64,000 nt of DNA from Mansonella perstans (taxonomy: Eukaryota > Nematoda > Chromadorea > Rhabditida > Onchocercidae), in the NCBI GenBank assembly GCA_037074765.1, contig JBAMDO010000049.1, positions 62,001 through 126,000 of the forward strand, in the 5' to 3' direction. Below are positions 44,501-55,900 of this stretch, piece after piece. The notes beneath the pieces are model-generated. The model was not told the DNA's origin, ran no database searches, and worked only from the letters and a program-made list of their open reading frames with translations. The first letter of the stretch is position 1, and each line of letters starts with the position of its first letter. The position numbers and the translations under genes were made by a program.

Positions 44501-45104
44501 GTAATAAAATAATTCAAAAGTAAATTCATTGATCCATGTAATATGCATTTAAAAGGTAATTAAAAATTCACAGGCACTTTCACTATTTAAAAAATTCAGA
44601 AACAATGCAGTGATAGAAGTGATAGATCTTTTCATTTGTTAAAAATTGTTAAAATTCGTCTTTAAATGATTGAAAATGATAAATTAATTTGACAGAATCC
44701 TTTTATTCGTTATTTTCTTTAATAAATGATATAAATTCAATTACTTCTGCACCTATTCATTGCAGTAGTGCACTGGGACATCCAAGATATTCATAGATAG
44801 TTGAATCACCGAGTTCGAGAACAGAGGCGAGAAAATAAGCCTTTTAAATGGTAAGGTAGTTTTAATACCAACTAATTTTTTTTACATAAAGCACTTATAT
44901 TTTATTTTTAATCAGATCGAAAATTTTTACACTAACCTCTAGGTATGTTCATTTTAATACACTTATCTTACTCAAGTTATTTGAACTTCATTGATTCTTT
45001 ACAGTAGATTCAAATAAAATTGTTTAAAATTTTAATTAATTAGAGCAATTTTATCTGGGAGTATTTTATTGATTGATGCAATTTTAAAGTGATACTATTT
45101 GTAG
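41529..45104. other. intergenic stretch with possible 5' noncoding exons
   Basis: Mostly AT-rich with no firm gene. A segment at 44766-44850 has a TGCAG acceptor and a GTAAGG donor but stops in all frames, and 44412-44436 is flanked by TTCCAG and GTAAGT. These could be 5' UTR exons of the transporter at 45105. A short open segment at 42634-42720 follows a TTTCAG acceptor and is discussed among the findings. Confidence 0.35.
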
Positions 45105-48100
45105 ATGGCATCAGATACAGTAGCAACAGGAAACAATGTGATTGCTACACAGAACGATGATGCTACTACTGATTTCGAAGAAACTTATCTTTTTACTGAA
45201 CGTACGCGGAACAGCAATAGCCTAAGTCCTGAACAAGCATTTGCTCATATGGTTAAGGCAATGTTAGGTACTGGGCTACTTTCATTACCTCTTGCTTTTA
45301 AACATGCTGGCTTATGGGTGAGTTACTATATTCATTGTTTTTTTTTTCTTGTTTTTTCATTTAATTTTTCAATCCTTTAACCTTTCTTTCTTCACAACTT
45401 ATTTTACTTATTGATAGAGAAAGAAAAAGTTTTATGATATTTATTATAAAACTTTTTTTTTTAATGATATTTTTATGATAATTTTTATAATGATAAAAAT
45501 TTTATGATAATATTTTACATCAGCATACTTGGTTATCAATTGTATCTTCTTTTAATCTATTCATTGTTTTTAACTACAATTAACTGTATCATTTAAGTTG
45601 GGTTTAGTGCTAATGGTATTGCTATGCAGCATATCGCTATACTGCATGAGGCTTGTAGTTTATGCTGCACATTACATATGCAAAAGGTTGGTTTTATTTC
45701 TTTTATTTTCAAGCTATCGGAAAAAAACTTAGTAAATTAAATTTTTCAAATCAGTTTATTGAAATATATTAAGGATATGCAGAAATTACGATGTTTGATT
45801 GAAGGAAAATAATTACGATGTTTGATGAAAGAACAATAGAAGGACAATAATTTGTGATTTTATCTAATTCAATTAAAGATTAAGAAAAAAAGGAAATAGA
45901 TAAATTTTATATTAATTTTTATCTCACAGAAATGGCAGAGATGTTATTGATTATGCTAATGTCATGCGCAGTGCCGTAGAAAGCGGACCAACCTGGATAA
46001 GTATCCATGGATATTTCTTCAAGTAAATATAAATTTCAATTTATTAATCATCGCTAAATAATAAAATATGTAATTTTAATTTCATTACTTTAAATAATAC
46101 ATTAAGTTTGAATTTTTACATTTAAAGTTCATAATCTTTTACAGACAATTATTAAATATTAATATGTTTTGTGCGCAATTTGGATTCTGCTGTGTATATT
46201 TTGTGTTTATGGCTGATAACATTCAAAGCGTATGTTTTCTTCTTTTATAAACTTATTTTAAAGGATGTTTTAGTACATATACCATATTCGTCTTTTTCTT
46301 TTTAAAATATTCAAGTTTTTCGATATGAACACGATGATTCACCTACCCAGATCAGTATGGATGATATTGCTTCTTATTCCTATACTATCAATTTGTTCGA
46401 TTCGTCATTTAAATAAGCTTGCTCCATTCGCCTTTTTTGCTAACTGTTTATATTTGTGTAAGTTTTTCATTCAGTATTTTGGATCACTTCAAAGCTTATT
46501 TTTTGATTTGAAATGACCTAGTAGTTTTTGATTTACTATTAAATTAGAAATCACTGCTTAAAAATATTTTGTTTTACAGCTGCGGTATGTATCTTATTTT
46601 ACTTCTTCTTCACTCATTTGAAACCGTCTTCTGACTTCCCAGCTATCGGGCAAATTGAAAACATTCCTCTATATTTTGGAACAGTTTTGTTCGCTTTTGA
46701 GGGAATCGCAGTGGTATGACTCAGAATTTTAACATATAATGTTTGCATTATTTTGATGCTCAGCGATCCTTATTAATTTCGGATATATAGATTAATAGAA
46801 TAAGATAATATGTTAAAGTTTTCGTTGGCCGATCAATTTTCGGTCCGTAGTTGTTATGTTACTTCCAAAAACCATAAATTTTCTGTACGGAAGCAAATCT
46901 TACGTTAAATTTTTACATTATAAATATTCGGTTCTAGTGATCCGGAAAGAAAGAAAATACCTTCAACCATAAAGAGATCAATATTTTGATAAGTTAAATT
47001 GCGTGAGTGTTGCAATATTAATAGGTTTTACCGGTGGAAAATCGTATGAGTCAACCACAACTTTTTATTAAATGGAATGGAGTTTTGAATTGTTCATGCT
47101 TGGTTGTAATGACTATATTTACAATGATGGGGTTTTACGGTTATCTTGCTGTTGGGAATGAAGTTAGCGATACGATTACTCTGAATGTACCTCACGAACC
47201 GTTAGTTATTCTTCAAGTTTCTTAAATCATCTGAAATTAGCTGTAATCTGATTAAAATACATCTGAATTTCCAGTGTTATTCACTGTGTTGTTTATTCGA
47301 GAATTCTTGTAGACTTAATTTTCGTTTTCAGAATTTACCAAAGCATTAAACTCATTTTTTCGGTGTGTGTAATGGTCTCATATCCTTTACAATTTTTCAT
47401 TCCAATGGAACGAGTGGAAAAGTGGATAAATAGAAAAATCCCAGTTGAGAATCAAATGGCGTACATTTACTTTGCGCGATATGGAATTGTTTTGTTGACA
47501 TGTCAGCTTATTCTTTGTTCTCTCATACCAAAAATTCGGAGTGTTTACAGTCTTCATCATATGAATTTCTTATGAAAAATTTTGAACTCTAAATTGGATG
47601 AGCAATTCTAATTCAAAGTAAAAATAAGTTTTTTCAGTAGATTTTGTCATGGAGTGCTAAATTGTTTCTGTTTTTAGGTGTAATTGCAGAACTCATTCCA
47701 CATCTTGCCTTATTTATCTCATTTATTGGAGCACTGTCAGGATGTTCAATGGCTCTGCTCTTTCCACCTTTCATCGATCTCCTTGTAATCTTTTAAAATT
47801 GTTCAAAACTTGATTGAAAATTAGACTCGGAGAAATTGTCCATGTGACATAATTTCTATCATAAGAATGTAGGTTTCTTTATTAGCTTGTAGTCAAAAAT
47901 AATTTGGCGAAGTCACAAAATCATATTATATTCCGTAAATTTAAACTTCTATTATAGTAAAAACCAATTTTCAGGTATCTTATTCTCGAGGTAAACTTGT
48001 GCTGAAGATTTGGATAATCGATTTGATCTTAATACTTTTTTCGCTGGTTGGTATGGTGACTGGAACATATACTGCATTGATTGAAATTTTCAAAAAGTTT

Positions 48101-48115
48101 GAACAGTCAGTATAA
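45105..48115 (+). CDS. SLC36/PAT-type proton-coupled amino-acid transporter
   Basis: A multi-pass amino-acid transporter of the AAAP superfamily, SLC36 branch, which co-transports small neutral amino acids with protons across plasma or lysosomal membranes. Exons: 45105-45317, 45598-45686, 45930-46022, 46145-46229, 46316-46457, 46580-46713, 47025-47200, 47332-47540, 47678-47784 and 47975-48115. They close in frame to 462 residues, normal for the family. Diagnostic segments are the first helix MVKAMLGTGLLSLPLAFKHA, GTVLFAFEGIAVVLPVENRM, MMGFYGYLAVGNEVSDTITL and IYQSIKLIFSV. About eleven hydrophobic helices follow a polar 50-residue N-terminus. The ATG sits directly after a TTTGTAG acceptor, so it is either trans-spliced or preceded by noncoding exons. 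Substrate and membrane cannot be read from sequence. Donors at 47201 (GTTAGT) and 47541 (GTGTTT) are set by phase and homology. Confidence 0.93.
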
Positions 48116-48235
48116 AGTTTCTGAACAACTGAATTTTTCACTAATCTATTAGAAAACGGGGTTCCGAGTTGCATTTAACTGTAAAAATTTTTTGATTACG
48201 TGTGGTTTTTTAGCTGTGTGTGCTGTCATAAAGTG

Positions 48236-48241
48236 AATAAA
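48236..48241 (+). promoter_or_regulatory. poly(A) signal AATAAA for the transporter
   Basis: A canonical hexamer about 120 bases after the stop at 48115. Confidence 0.6.
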
Positions 48242-50135
48242 ATGTTCAAATTGCTTTTTTTTATAATCAATTTGCATTTATGATTCCATCCATTAACTGA
48301 TGTTAATGTTTTGTTATTCTGTGGTATTTATCAAGTTTCATTTAAAAGAACAAATTATTGAATCATTAAATTCATATTTCAATGATTCATATATTAAATT
48401 GATTTAGCAGTTATTTTCCTCACATATAATGCATTCTTTTAGGAGAGCTATACTTAAGCATGGTGTCATTGCTATTTGAAAGTAATGGTAATTTAATGAG
48501 GCTAAGCAAATCTCCATTATATGGTGATGAGCATACTTGCCTCATAATAATGTTAATTTATTCATTTCTGATCGGTATGCAACAAGCTATTTATTGGAAG
48601 TCTACTTCCAGACTTGTATTGCATGCATTTTGAGTCCATCCAAAAACTTAACGGAATTCGAAAAAAGGGTTTTTGGATTGTCAGGATTATTGAAATCTGT
48701 GTATTAATTGTAATGGAAAAAATATTTAGCAGCTTCTTCTGTAAGTTACTGATCGATACAGTTATTGCTGTGTGTAGGTTGCGGTCATTGTGAAGGATGA
48801 TTTTAAGAAAAACTCGAAAATAAAGTGGACAATGTGATAATTCGGGAGGATGAAGTAAAATAAGGTAATCTTAAATAAAGAGGCATCTATATTAAAAAAG
48901 CACAATTTGAAGTTTGTCCTCTTTAATTCATCAAATTCATTTCAATTCAATAATTAAAAACCCGTCTCAAGTTGTTTAAACTTTAAAGCCTGAATTTTAT
49001 TAGATGTGATTCATTCTTTCTTCCCCAAGAAAATTTGATTAAATTTGTAAACAGAATTAGTTATACCTTTGCACATATATTTGAGGAAGTATAAAATCAA
49101 ATTGGCCAGTCTTTGAAATCACTATTGTTCAGTGATCGTTTCATTTTTTTTTGTTCTGGGGAAGAATGTGTTATAAGTCAAAGGTTACTCTAAAATGTAT
49201 GGTATATTGTTGCAGAAAATTTCCCTGAAATATAATTTTTACTGCTAATCGAAAGATCCTTCACAGAGATAACAGCTGTTCGGCAACATTCAAAAGTTTC
49301 AGTGGATTAGATCGATGGATACAATTGTTAAAAGGATGACGCAGTCTAGCTTCCTCCCCTTTATCAATTATCTTCTAGTCTGGAAGCTTGATATAAAGTG
49401 TGCAGATTGTGATTGATAAAGGCACTCATCAGAAGAATTAGCTCATATCCAGTTTGTTTCAATTACTTTATCATCACTACTTCATCGCCATTGCTCCTTC
49501 CTCCCTCTTCAGTTCTTTCCCTTATAAGTAGATATATCCCATTATATCATCATTAAATTAATAATAAAATCAGTAATTGCAATTCTGCTTTAATGTTGAT
49601 GTAAAATTTGGCGAATTTCGAAAAACAATTATTTTTTCAATTTTGAATTAGTTTTTTGCTCCCCAATTGAAGTTCATGAAGGCATGAAATGTTGATGACA
49701 TTAGGTGACATCGGCAATATATAGTAAAACATTTGCGCCATCTTATCTTCACCCATCGCTGCAAAGTTCTGCTCTATCGATAAAATAAAATTAAGGTTTA
49801 AGCTTTTAACGTGCGTTTAAATGGTACTTTGATCAGCTCTGATCTGAAATAAAAGTATACCTTAGCGTAAAATGTTACTTGAAAATAATCTAAAAGATAT
49901 TGATTCTTCGCTCCAGTATATCTTTGTTTTTGATATCTTGGTCATAGACCAGGTAATTTGTCATCGCATCTCATTTCTGCTATTTGGGAAGCTATACTAA
50001 TTCCTAAGCTCTCTTAAGTTTGATAAGGTTGCCTCAAAATTTTAAGACTGAAGCATGATTTAATAAAATGCTTATATGGGAGGAAATTTCAATATGTCAT
50101 CAGTTTAACTAGTGAAATTGTTTTTTGATTGAATC

Positions 50136-50221
50136 AAACTATTGCACGGGAATCACGTCATAACAACTATTGCACGGGAATCACGTCATAATAACTATTG
50201 CACAGGAAATCACGTCATAAT
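50136..50221 (+). repeat. 28-bp tandem repeat, three copies, with CACGTCA core
   Basis: Units of 28 bp start near 50137, 50165 and 50193. Each reads AACTATTGCAC-GG-AATCACGTCATAA with small changes in the third copy. Each unit contains CACGTCA, which resembles a bZIP (CREB/ATF-type) half-site. The array lies about 0.9 kb upstream of the far-1 start and 2 kb downstream of the transporter. A regulatory role is inference. Confidence 0.8.
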
Positions 50222-51080
50222 AATGATTAGCGAGTTGATGCAGCTAATAAATTCATCGCTTTCATCGTCCCTTCATTTTTAATGGCAAACGGTTTCTAGC
50301 AAAAATATCGAATGCCACTGTTTCATATTGTAAATCCAGCGGAAATAGTTAAATACTATTTTACGGGACAAACTGATACTTGATGGTACTACGAAGCAAA
50401 TTCTATATAGGCTATTTATGGCACTATCCATTGCGTTATGCTGAATAGAATCTTGCTTACAGAAGCACTTTTTTCTATATATTTTTGAGAAGTGTATTCA
50501 CACGTATGTTAGTACTGAAATAGTTAAGTGTGAGTAAAAATTTGTGACGTGTGGCATTTCTGACACCATCTAATAGTCTTCTAAATTTGTTAAATCAATT
50601 CACAAGGATCAATTAATGAAGCTATGATTAAATGCTACTATTTTCTTTAATGTTTTCTTACTGCGCTCATATGAATCGAGTTTCCCACCTTTTGTATGAT
50701 GATAGTCACAGCACCTGAAGTCATCATTTTGCTAAAATTTAAAGGGCATATATAACAGCATATAAAGAAAAGTATTGAAATCTTTGTTATTGAAAGAGTC
50801 CTTATAAATATAACTCTTTAAATCCGAAACGGTTTTATCTTAATTTGCATAAGGCCAAGACGCTAAATAGTGAAAGTATCTCAGAACCATTGAATTTGAA
50901 TTTGTATCTATTTCTTCCTTCTTTACTATTTCATGTATTTCTTAATAAACGAGAAAAAAAGAATATGAACTAATTCTTTTTATGTTCTATTTATATCATA
51001 TCCGTCTATCTTTCATTAGGACGAATTTAATTTATGTAAATTAATACTTTTCTACGAGTCTTATAGCTCCGAATTTGTCG

Positions 51081-51087
51081 TATAAAA
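51081..51087 (+). promoter_or_regulatory. TATA-like box upstream of far-1
   Basis: TATAAAA lies 43 bases before the far-1 ATG, leaving room for a very short leader. Highly expressed nematode genes often carry such a box. In this AT-rich sequence a chance match is possible. Confidence 0.35.
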
Positions 51088-51123
51088 CTGCAGATGATCA
51101 AGAATTTTTGGTCAACAATTAAA

Positions 51124-52522
51124 ATGTTTCGTCAACTGATTTTACTGGCAATAATTGGTGCCACTATGGCAAATGTTATTCCTTTCTCTGTAACTAATAT
51201 TCCGGAAGAGTATAAAGGTATGTGAGGTATAGAGTATAAACGGAAGAGTGTAAAATATGTATCTGTACGACTATAAAGTGTAATAAAACTTGCTCATTAT
51301 CTTTACATACTTTACATTCTTCTATTTATAAAACTTTTTCAAAACGTCTTTTTATAAATTTCATAAAGATTCGCAAATTCAATTCAATTAGATGTGATTA
51401 ACCTATAAAGTAATAATCCATAAATTTTATTTCTCTTTTCTCTTTCATAACTTTTAGTTATGTAATTGATCTTTAAATTTGCATCTTAAAGTTTTGTCTC
51501 GTAATATAATGAATTATTTCAAAATAAGAGTTGAATTAATTTTATCGCATGAATTTTGTAATATTTTGAAGAATTTATACCGGAAGAAGTGAGAAATTTC
51601 TACAAAAATCTAACAGCGGAAGATAAAGAGATTCTTCGTGAATTAGCAAGCAAGCATGCAACATTTGCAAATGAAGATGCTGCATTGGAAGCGCTCAAAG
51701 ATAAATCCGATAAACTCTACAGAAATGCAGTTGAATTACGAAACTTTGTGAAAGCGAAAATTGACAGCTTAAAGCCAGACGCTAAAACATTTGTCGATGA
51801 GGTTACTTCTACATTCTTTCGCCAGACTATTTCCAAATCTTTTTTACATTATTCATTTCGCCATAGAAATTTTAATTATTCGAACAAAATTAATGCAATT
51901 AGCTGAATTTATCTTTCCATTTCTTCATTATGTTAGATTTACTTCCGGTTTATTTTATACAACTTTTGTTTTCATCATTCCTTCTGAATTATATTTAGAA
52001 TTATTATTTTACACGAAATAAATAATCAAATCTCGAATCAGAATGGGATGTATCAATTAAAAATGGAACATTAATGTAATCAAAATTTAAGGTTATTGCC
52101 AAGGCACGATCACTACGATCGGAAGAGGGGCAAAAGCTTGATACGGAAAAAATTAAGCAGGTAGCAAGAGATATCATAGCTAACTATCAAGCGCTCGCTG
52201 AAGAAACTAAGGAGGAACTGAAACTGACATTCCCTCCTATCGCCAAAATCATCAGCAGTGAGCTTTTTTTTTATAAAATAATTTATGGTAATGCATCCAG
52301 CACTGTGTAATATACCAGTATGAGATCTTCTGTAACTTGTGTTTCATGCTGAACGAATATTTAAAAACTTATTTTCCATAAGCATATTTCCAAAAGTTTT
52401 GAGGTATATATGTGGTTTTACCGTAACATCATACTTAAAATTTTTTTTTTTAATATCTCAAGAATAATATTTCAGGTGAGAAACTCAAAAGGATCGCAAA
52501 TACTTTCCTGCAGAAGAACTAG
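51124..52522 (+). CDS. far-1: secreted fatty-acid and retinol-binding protein FAR-1 (Ov20 family)
   Basis: A nematode-specific, helix-rich secreted carrier that binds fatty acids and retinol; in parasites it is abundant in excretory-secretory material. Exons 51124-51217, 51572-51801, 52092-52257 and 52476-52522 close in frame to 178 residues, the length of the filarial Ov20-type proteins. A signal peptide (MFRQLILLAIIGATMA) is followed by the mature N-terminus NVIPFSVTNIPEEYK, then FIPEEVRNFYKNLTAEDK, ELASKHATFANEDAALEAL, FVKAKIDSLKPDAKTFVDEV and the C-terminal KLKRIANTFLQKN. There is one N-glycosylation sequon (NLT at residue 44). An AATAAA lies 49 bases after the stop. It converges with Ku70, the two stop codons being about 460 bp apart. 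The family call is firm; the closeness to filarial sequences is the main basis for the organism call. Confidence 0.96.
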
Positions 52523-52570
52523 AGAAGTTTGGCCACTAATGCGTCCACTTCTGCTGAAAAACAATTTTGG

Positions 52571-52576
52571 AATAAA
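52571..52576 (+). promoter_or_regulatory. poly(A) signal AATAAA for far-1
   Basis: A canonical hexamer 49 bases after the far-1 stop at 52520-52522, giving a very short 3' UTR. Confidence 0.6.
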
Positions 52577-52983
52577 ACAGAAACATTGTTAGAAATTAAT
52601 TAAATTGTTGGACTTATTTTTGAAACTCATACTCTGACCAATATTGTTTACATAAACTACTTGCCTACGCCATACTTTTACATTACCTGATGAGAAAGAA
52701 CAAGAGCGCTGTACAAGCAAAATGTGAAGAAATAATCAGAACTGAAGAAAAAGTATATATAATAAAATATACGTTTAGAACCTAGACTTCATCGTTAAAT
52801 GAAATAAGATTCTACATAGAGAAAATATTTCTGAATAACTAGTCTGATCTAAATACATTTAAAATAGAGCCAGATTTTAAAGTAATTTTCAAATAGTTCG
52901 ATTTCGTAATCAGGAAGTTTTTTTCTAAGTCCAACAACACGCTACGATAACAAAACTTATAAGTATATCGCTAACGGTGAAAT

Positions 52984-55900
52984 TTATACGCTTCTGTAAT
53001 GTTTCTCGATTGCATTAATGATATCTGCCTTTTTGGCACATGATTTAACGGAAACAAGCTCCTCTGCTGCTTTCTTTTTTAGCTGCGCTACCGTCATTTT
53101 CTCCAGCTAAATTTTGCAGAGTTTAAAAAAAGCTGAATGAAATTAGTTATTTATAAGCAAAAATTACATTAATTAAAGCATAAGAGTCATGAACTTCTCA
53201 CATTTGGAATAAATTTAAGGAGAACATTTTTCGTACTATATCAGACAAAACTAGCATTTTAATTTACCAGGTGATTGGTGGCCAAATATGACAAGCTTTC
53301 TTCCGTCGATTCCCTTTCTTTTGTATTCCACGTGCTACCTATTTATTAATAAAGAAAATTATTGTTCTGTCAAAGTAACTTCAAACATTGTTGTCTACTT
53401 ACAGCAGATATTTTTATACCATCAAAACAAAAAACTTTCAGCACAAAAACAAACAAAGTCATTTGCAAAAAGAAATAGGAGAGCAAGATAAAGGATTCAA
53501 TTCCAACATAAATATAAAAAAAAAACCTTCAAAACTAACTAATTTGGTCAGCCTTTTCTACGTTTTTACTACATTTCTGTCTCGAAGTGCAACTATCAAG
53601 AGATAAGCATAAACGAAATCCGTTCAATTCCTTGTCCACCCGTTTTCGAAAATCATCATACATAAAATATGGCTCTAAAATGTTCCTTTTTTACAGCAAA
53701 GCTCTGGAATATTCTTCAATGTTACATGAGTAGAGACATCTATTCATTACGCTATAGTTGGTCAATTTAAGTTCTTTATTATCCTGATAACAGGATTGCT
53801 ATATTTAAATAAGTTGGTTAATTTATGTTCTCTAGCACTTTAATGATATTAAATATCATTAAAATTAATCTTAATTATTTGATCTCACTGAGTTGCTATG
53901 TTGCTATCTGTTTATAGTAGCATTACTGGAGCTCGAAATACCTTTAAAAAAGTTTTATTTCTATTTAGAGAGTTATCTTAATGTTAAACTCAATAAATCA
54001 TTCGTTTATTGAGTGAATGTATCGCAAAGCAAGTCAGCCTTTAAACAAGAATACTAATTGTTTCATCATTCATTTTAACAGATTTACTCGTGAGAAAAAA
54101 CATACGGATCTGATCTTGAATTTCCGGTACTTCTTCATAATCTAAAGCCAAAGCTTCGATCACTTTGTAATGCCTTTGCAATACTGGAAAATGACGAGTA
54201 AGATGCTCTGAACATTTCGAAAGAAAACAATGGAATCAAAACTGTTTAAAATGACATTCTCAGCAAAACAGTTTGGTATTTTTTGCCAATATGATAAAAA
54301 AAGATACAGCCGCTTACCTGGATTATAAAATTTTTCGGGGAAATAACTTGCTGTAAGATTTCTCACCAATTTTGCTGCCATTTCAATCTGTTCTTTTGAT
54401 GCTAGAAATTGATCTCATCAATTCTAGTAAAATTAAAGCTCACATAATCCACATTTTAAATATTATTTCAGATCCTTAACAGTTATTGTGCTTTTCTCTT
54501 CTTTGTGGCATGCTTCATATCACAAAAAAACTTTGCCCGGAACACTCCAATTAACATAAACACTCCAATTCAAAAAGTATAACCAGTTGGCCAGTCACCG
54601 TCTGGATGAGCCATCTGTTCACTGAGATCACGCTTATCTTCCGTAAATGGTAAATATACCAGATGAAATCCAGGATAACAAAATTTTGAGTTGAATTCGC
54701 CCTGAAAAAACATCGATCACAGTAAGAGGATGGAAAGTTACTTCTTTCAAAAAAAAAACTGAATAAAGACGTAGATCAATTCCGAGATCAATGCATAAAC
54801 ATAAAAAAAAACTTCAAACTAGCCTTAGCAAAGGGCGCCTGTGGCACTAACGCGACAAGTTTTGGTGGCACGTTCGCTTTTTGAGTATATCGACAGATAA
54901 TGATTTTTTTCTGTTTCATGCAAACTTCATAAAGAGTACGGTACATTCGAGCAGAACCAAAAATATCCTGAAACAAAAACCAAACAAAATACACTATCTA
55001 CATCACTTGTCAATTTTTTTTTCCTAGTTAGTTTTGTTCCTTATTTAAATTAATTCACTTTAACCATCTCTGTAATGCAAGGAATATGCCCAAAATCACG
55101 ATCATATTCCACATCATACTTCTTTGTAACGCGCCACATAAAAAAATTGTGATGCAATGTAAGATAAAACTTTTAGATTTTTCAAACCACTCATTAAATC
55201 CTTTCATTCAGTTGAATGTACAGGATGAATCTTTACCTTTTCAAGTGGATAAATAAACTGTGAGCTACGAACGTGATGCGTAATTTTAAGACATGAAAGG
55301 GGTTTAAATCCGAGCAACAGTATACCTGTAAATGATTTCTCAGCATTTAAACAAAAAGTGAAGAATATTTAATGGTTAACGAATAATTGCTACTCATCAT
55401 TTTCTTCAAGAAGTGCAGTAATTCAGCTGCACAACAATTTATCGAAATGTTATTCCCAAAAACTTTAAAGAAAATCGATTTTAACACATTCCCCATTTCT
55501 TGCAAAGCAATCAAATACGCAAGAAAATCTAAAACCTGGCGGTGTCAGCCTTCGCAAATTTTCGAACTCGTCTGTGGACAAATTAACAACTTCACCCCCA
55601 ATTTGTCGCTTTCGAATGATTTCCTTATTAAGCACTGGCACTTCCTCACCAGTCTTAACATAAAAGAATTACTCAAAAATTGACAAGGAAATCATAGAAA
55701 TGGATTTTCTTTACATTTAGAAGAGTGTAGAAAAAAATTATAATTCGCATTAATTGAGTCAGGAAAATTTTATAGAGTTCTAAAATATAAACCTCTTTAT
55801 TAACATATATATGTGACCGTTGCATAATTTCATTTTTTTCGGCATTTAAAACCACGGGCTGAGGAATCTTCTCTGGGCGTAGCAAAGAGTAGCTGAAGAA

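Larger units (their letters stand above)
48242..51123. other. intergenic stretch between the transporter and far-1
   Basis: No firm gene. It contains a 58-codon open frame at 48460-48633 just after a TTTTAG acceptor, and a 28-bp tandem array at 50136-50221. The far-1 promoter should lie toward its right end. Confidence 0.4.

Noticed and set aside
45317..45597. Extension of the first transporter exon past 45317
   Set aside because: The open frame continues to 45380 but becomes Phe-rich intronic sequence. GTGAGT at 45318 is a consensus donor and the next exon continues the first helix pair in frame.
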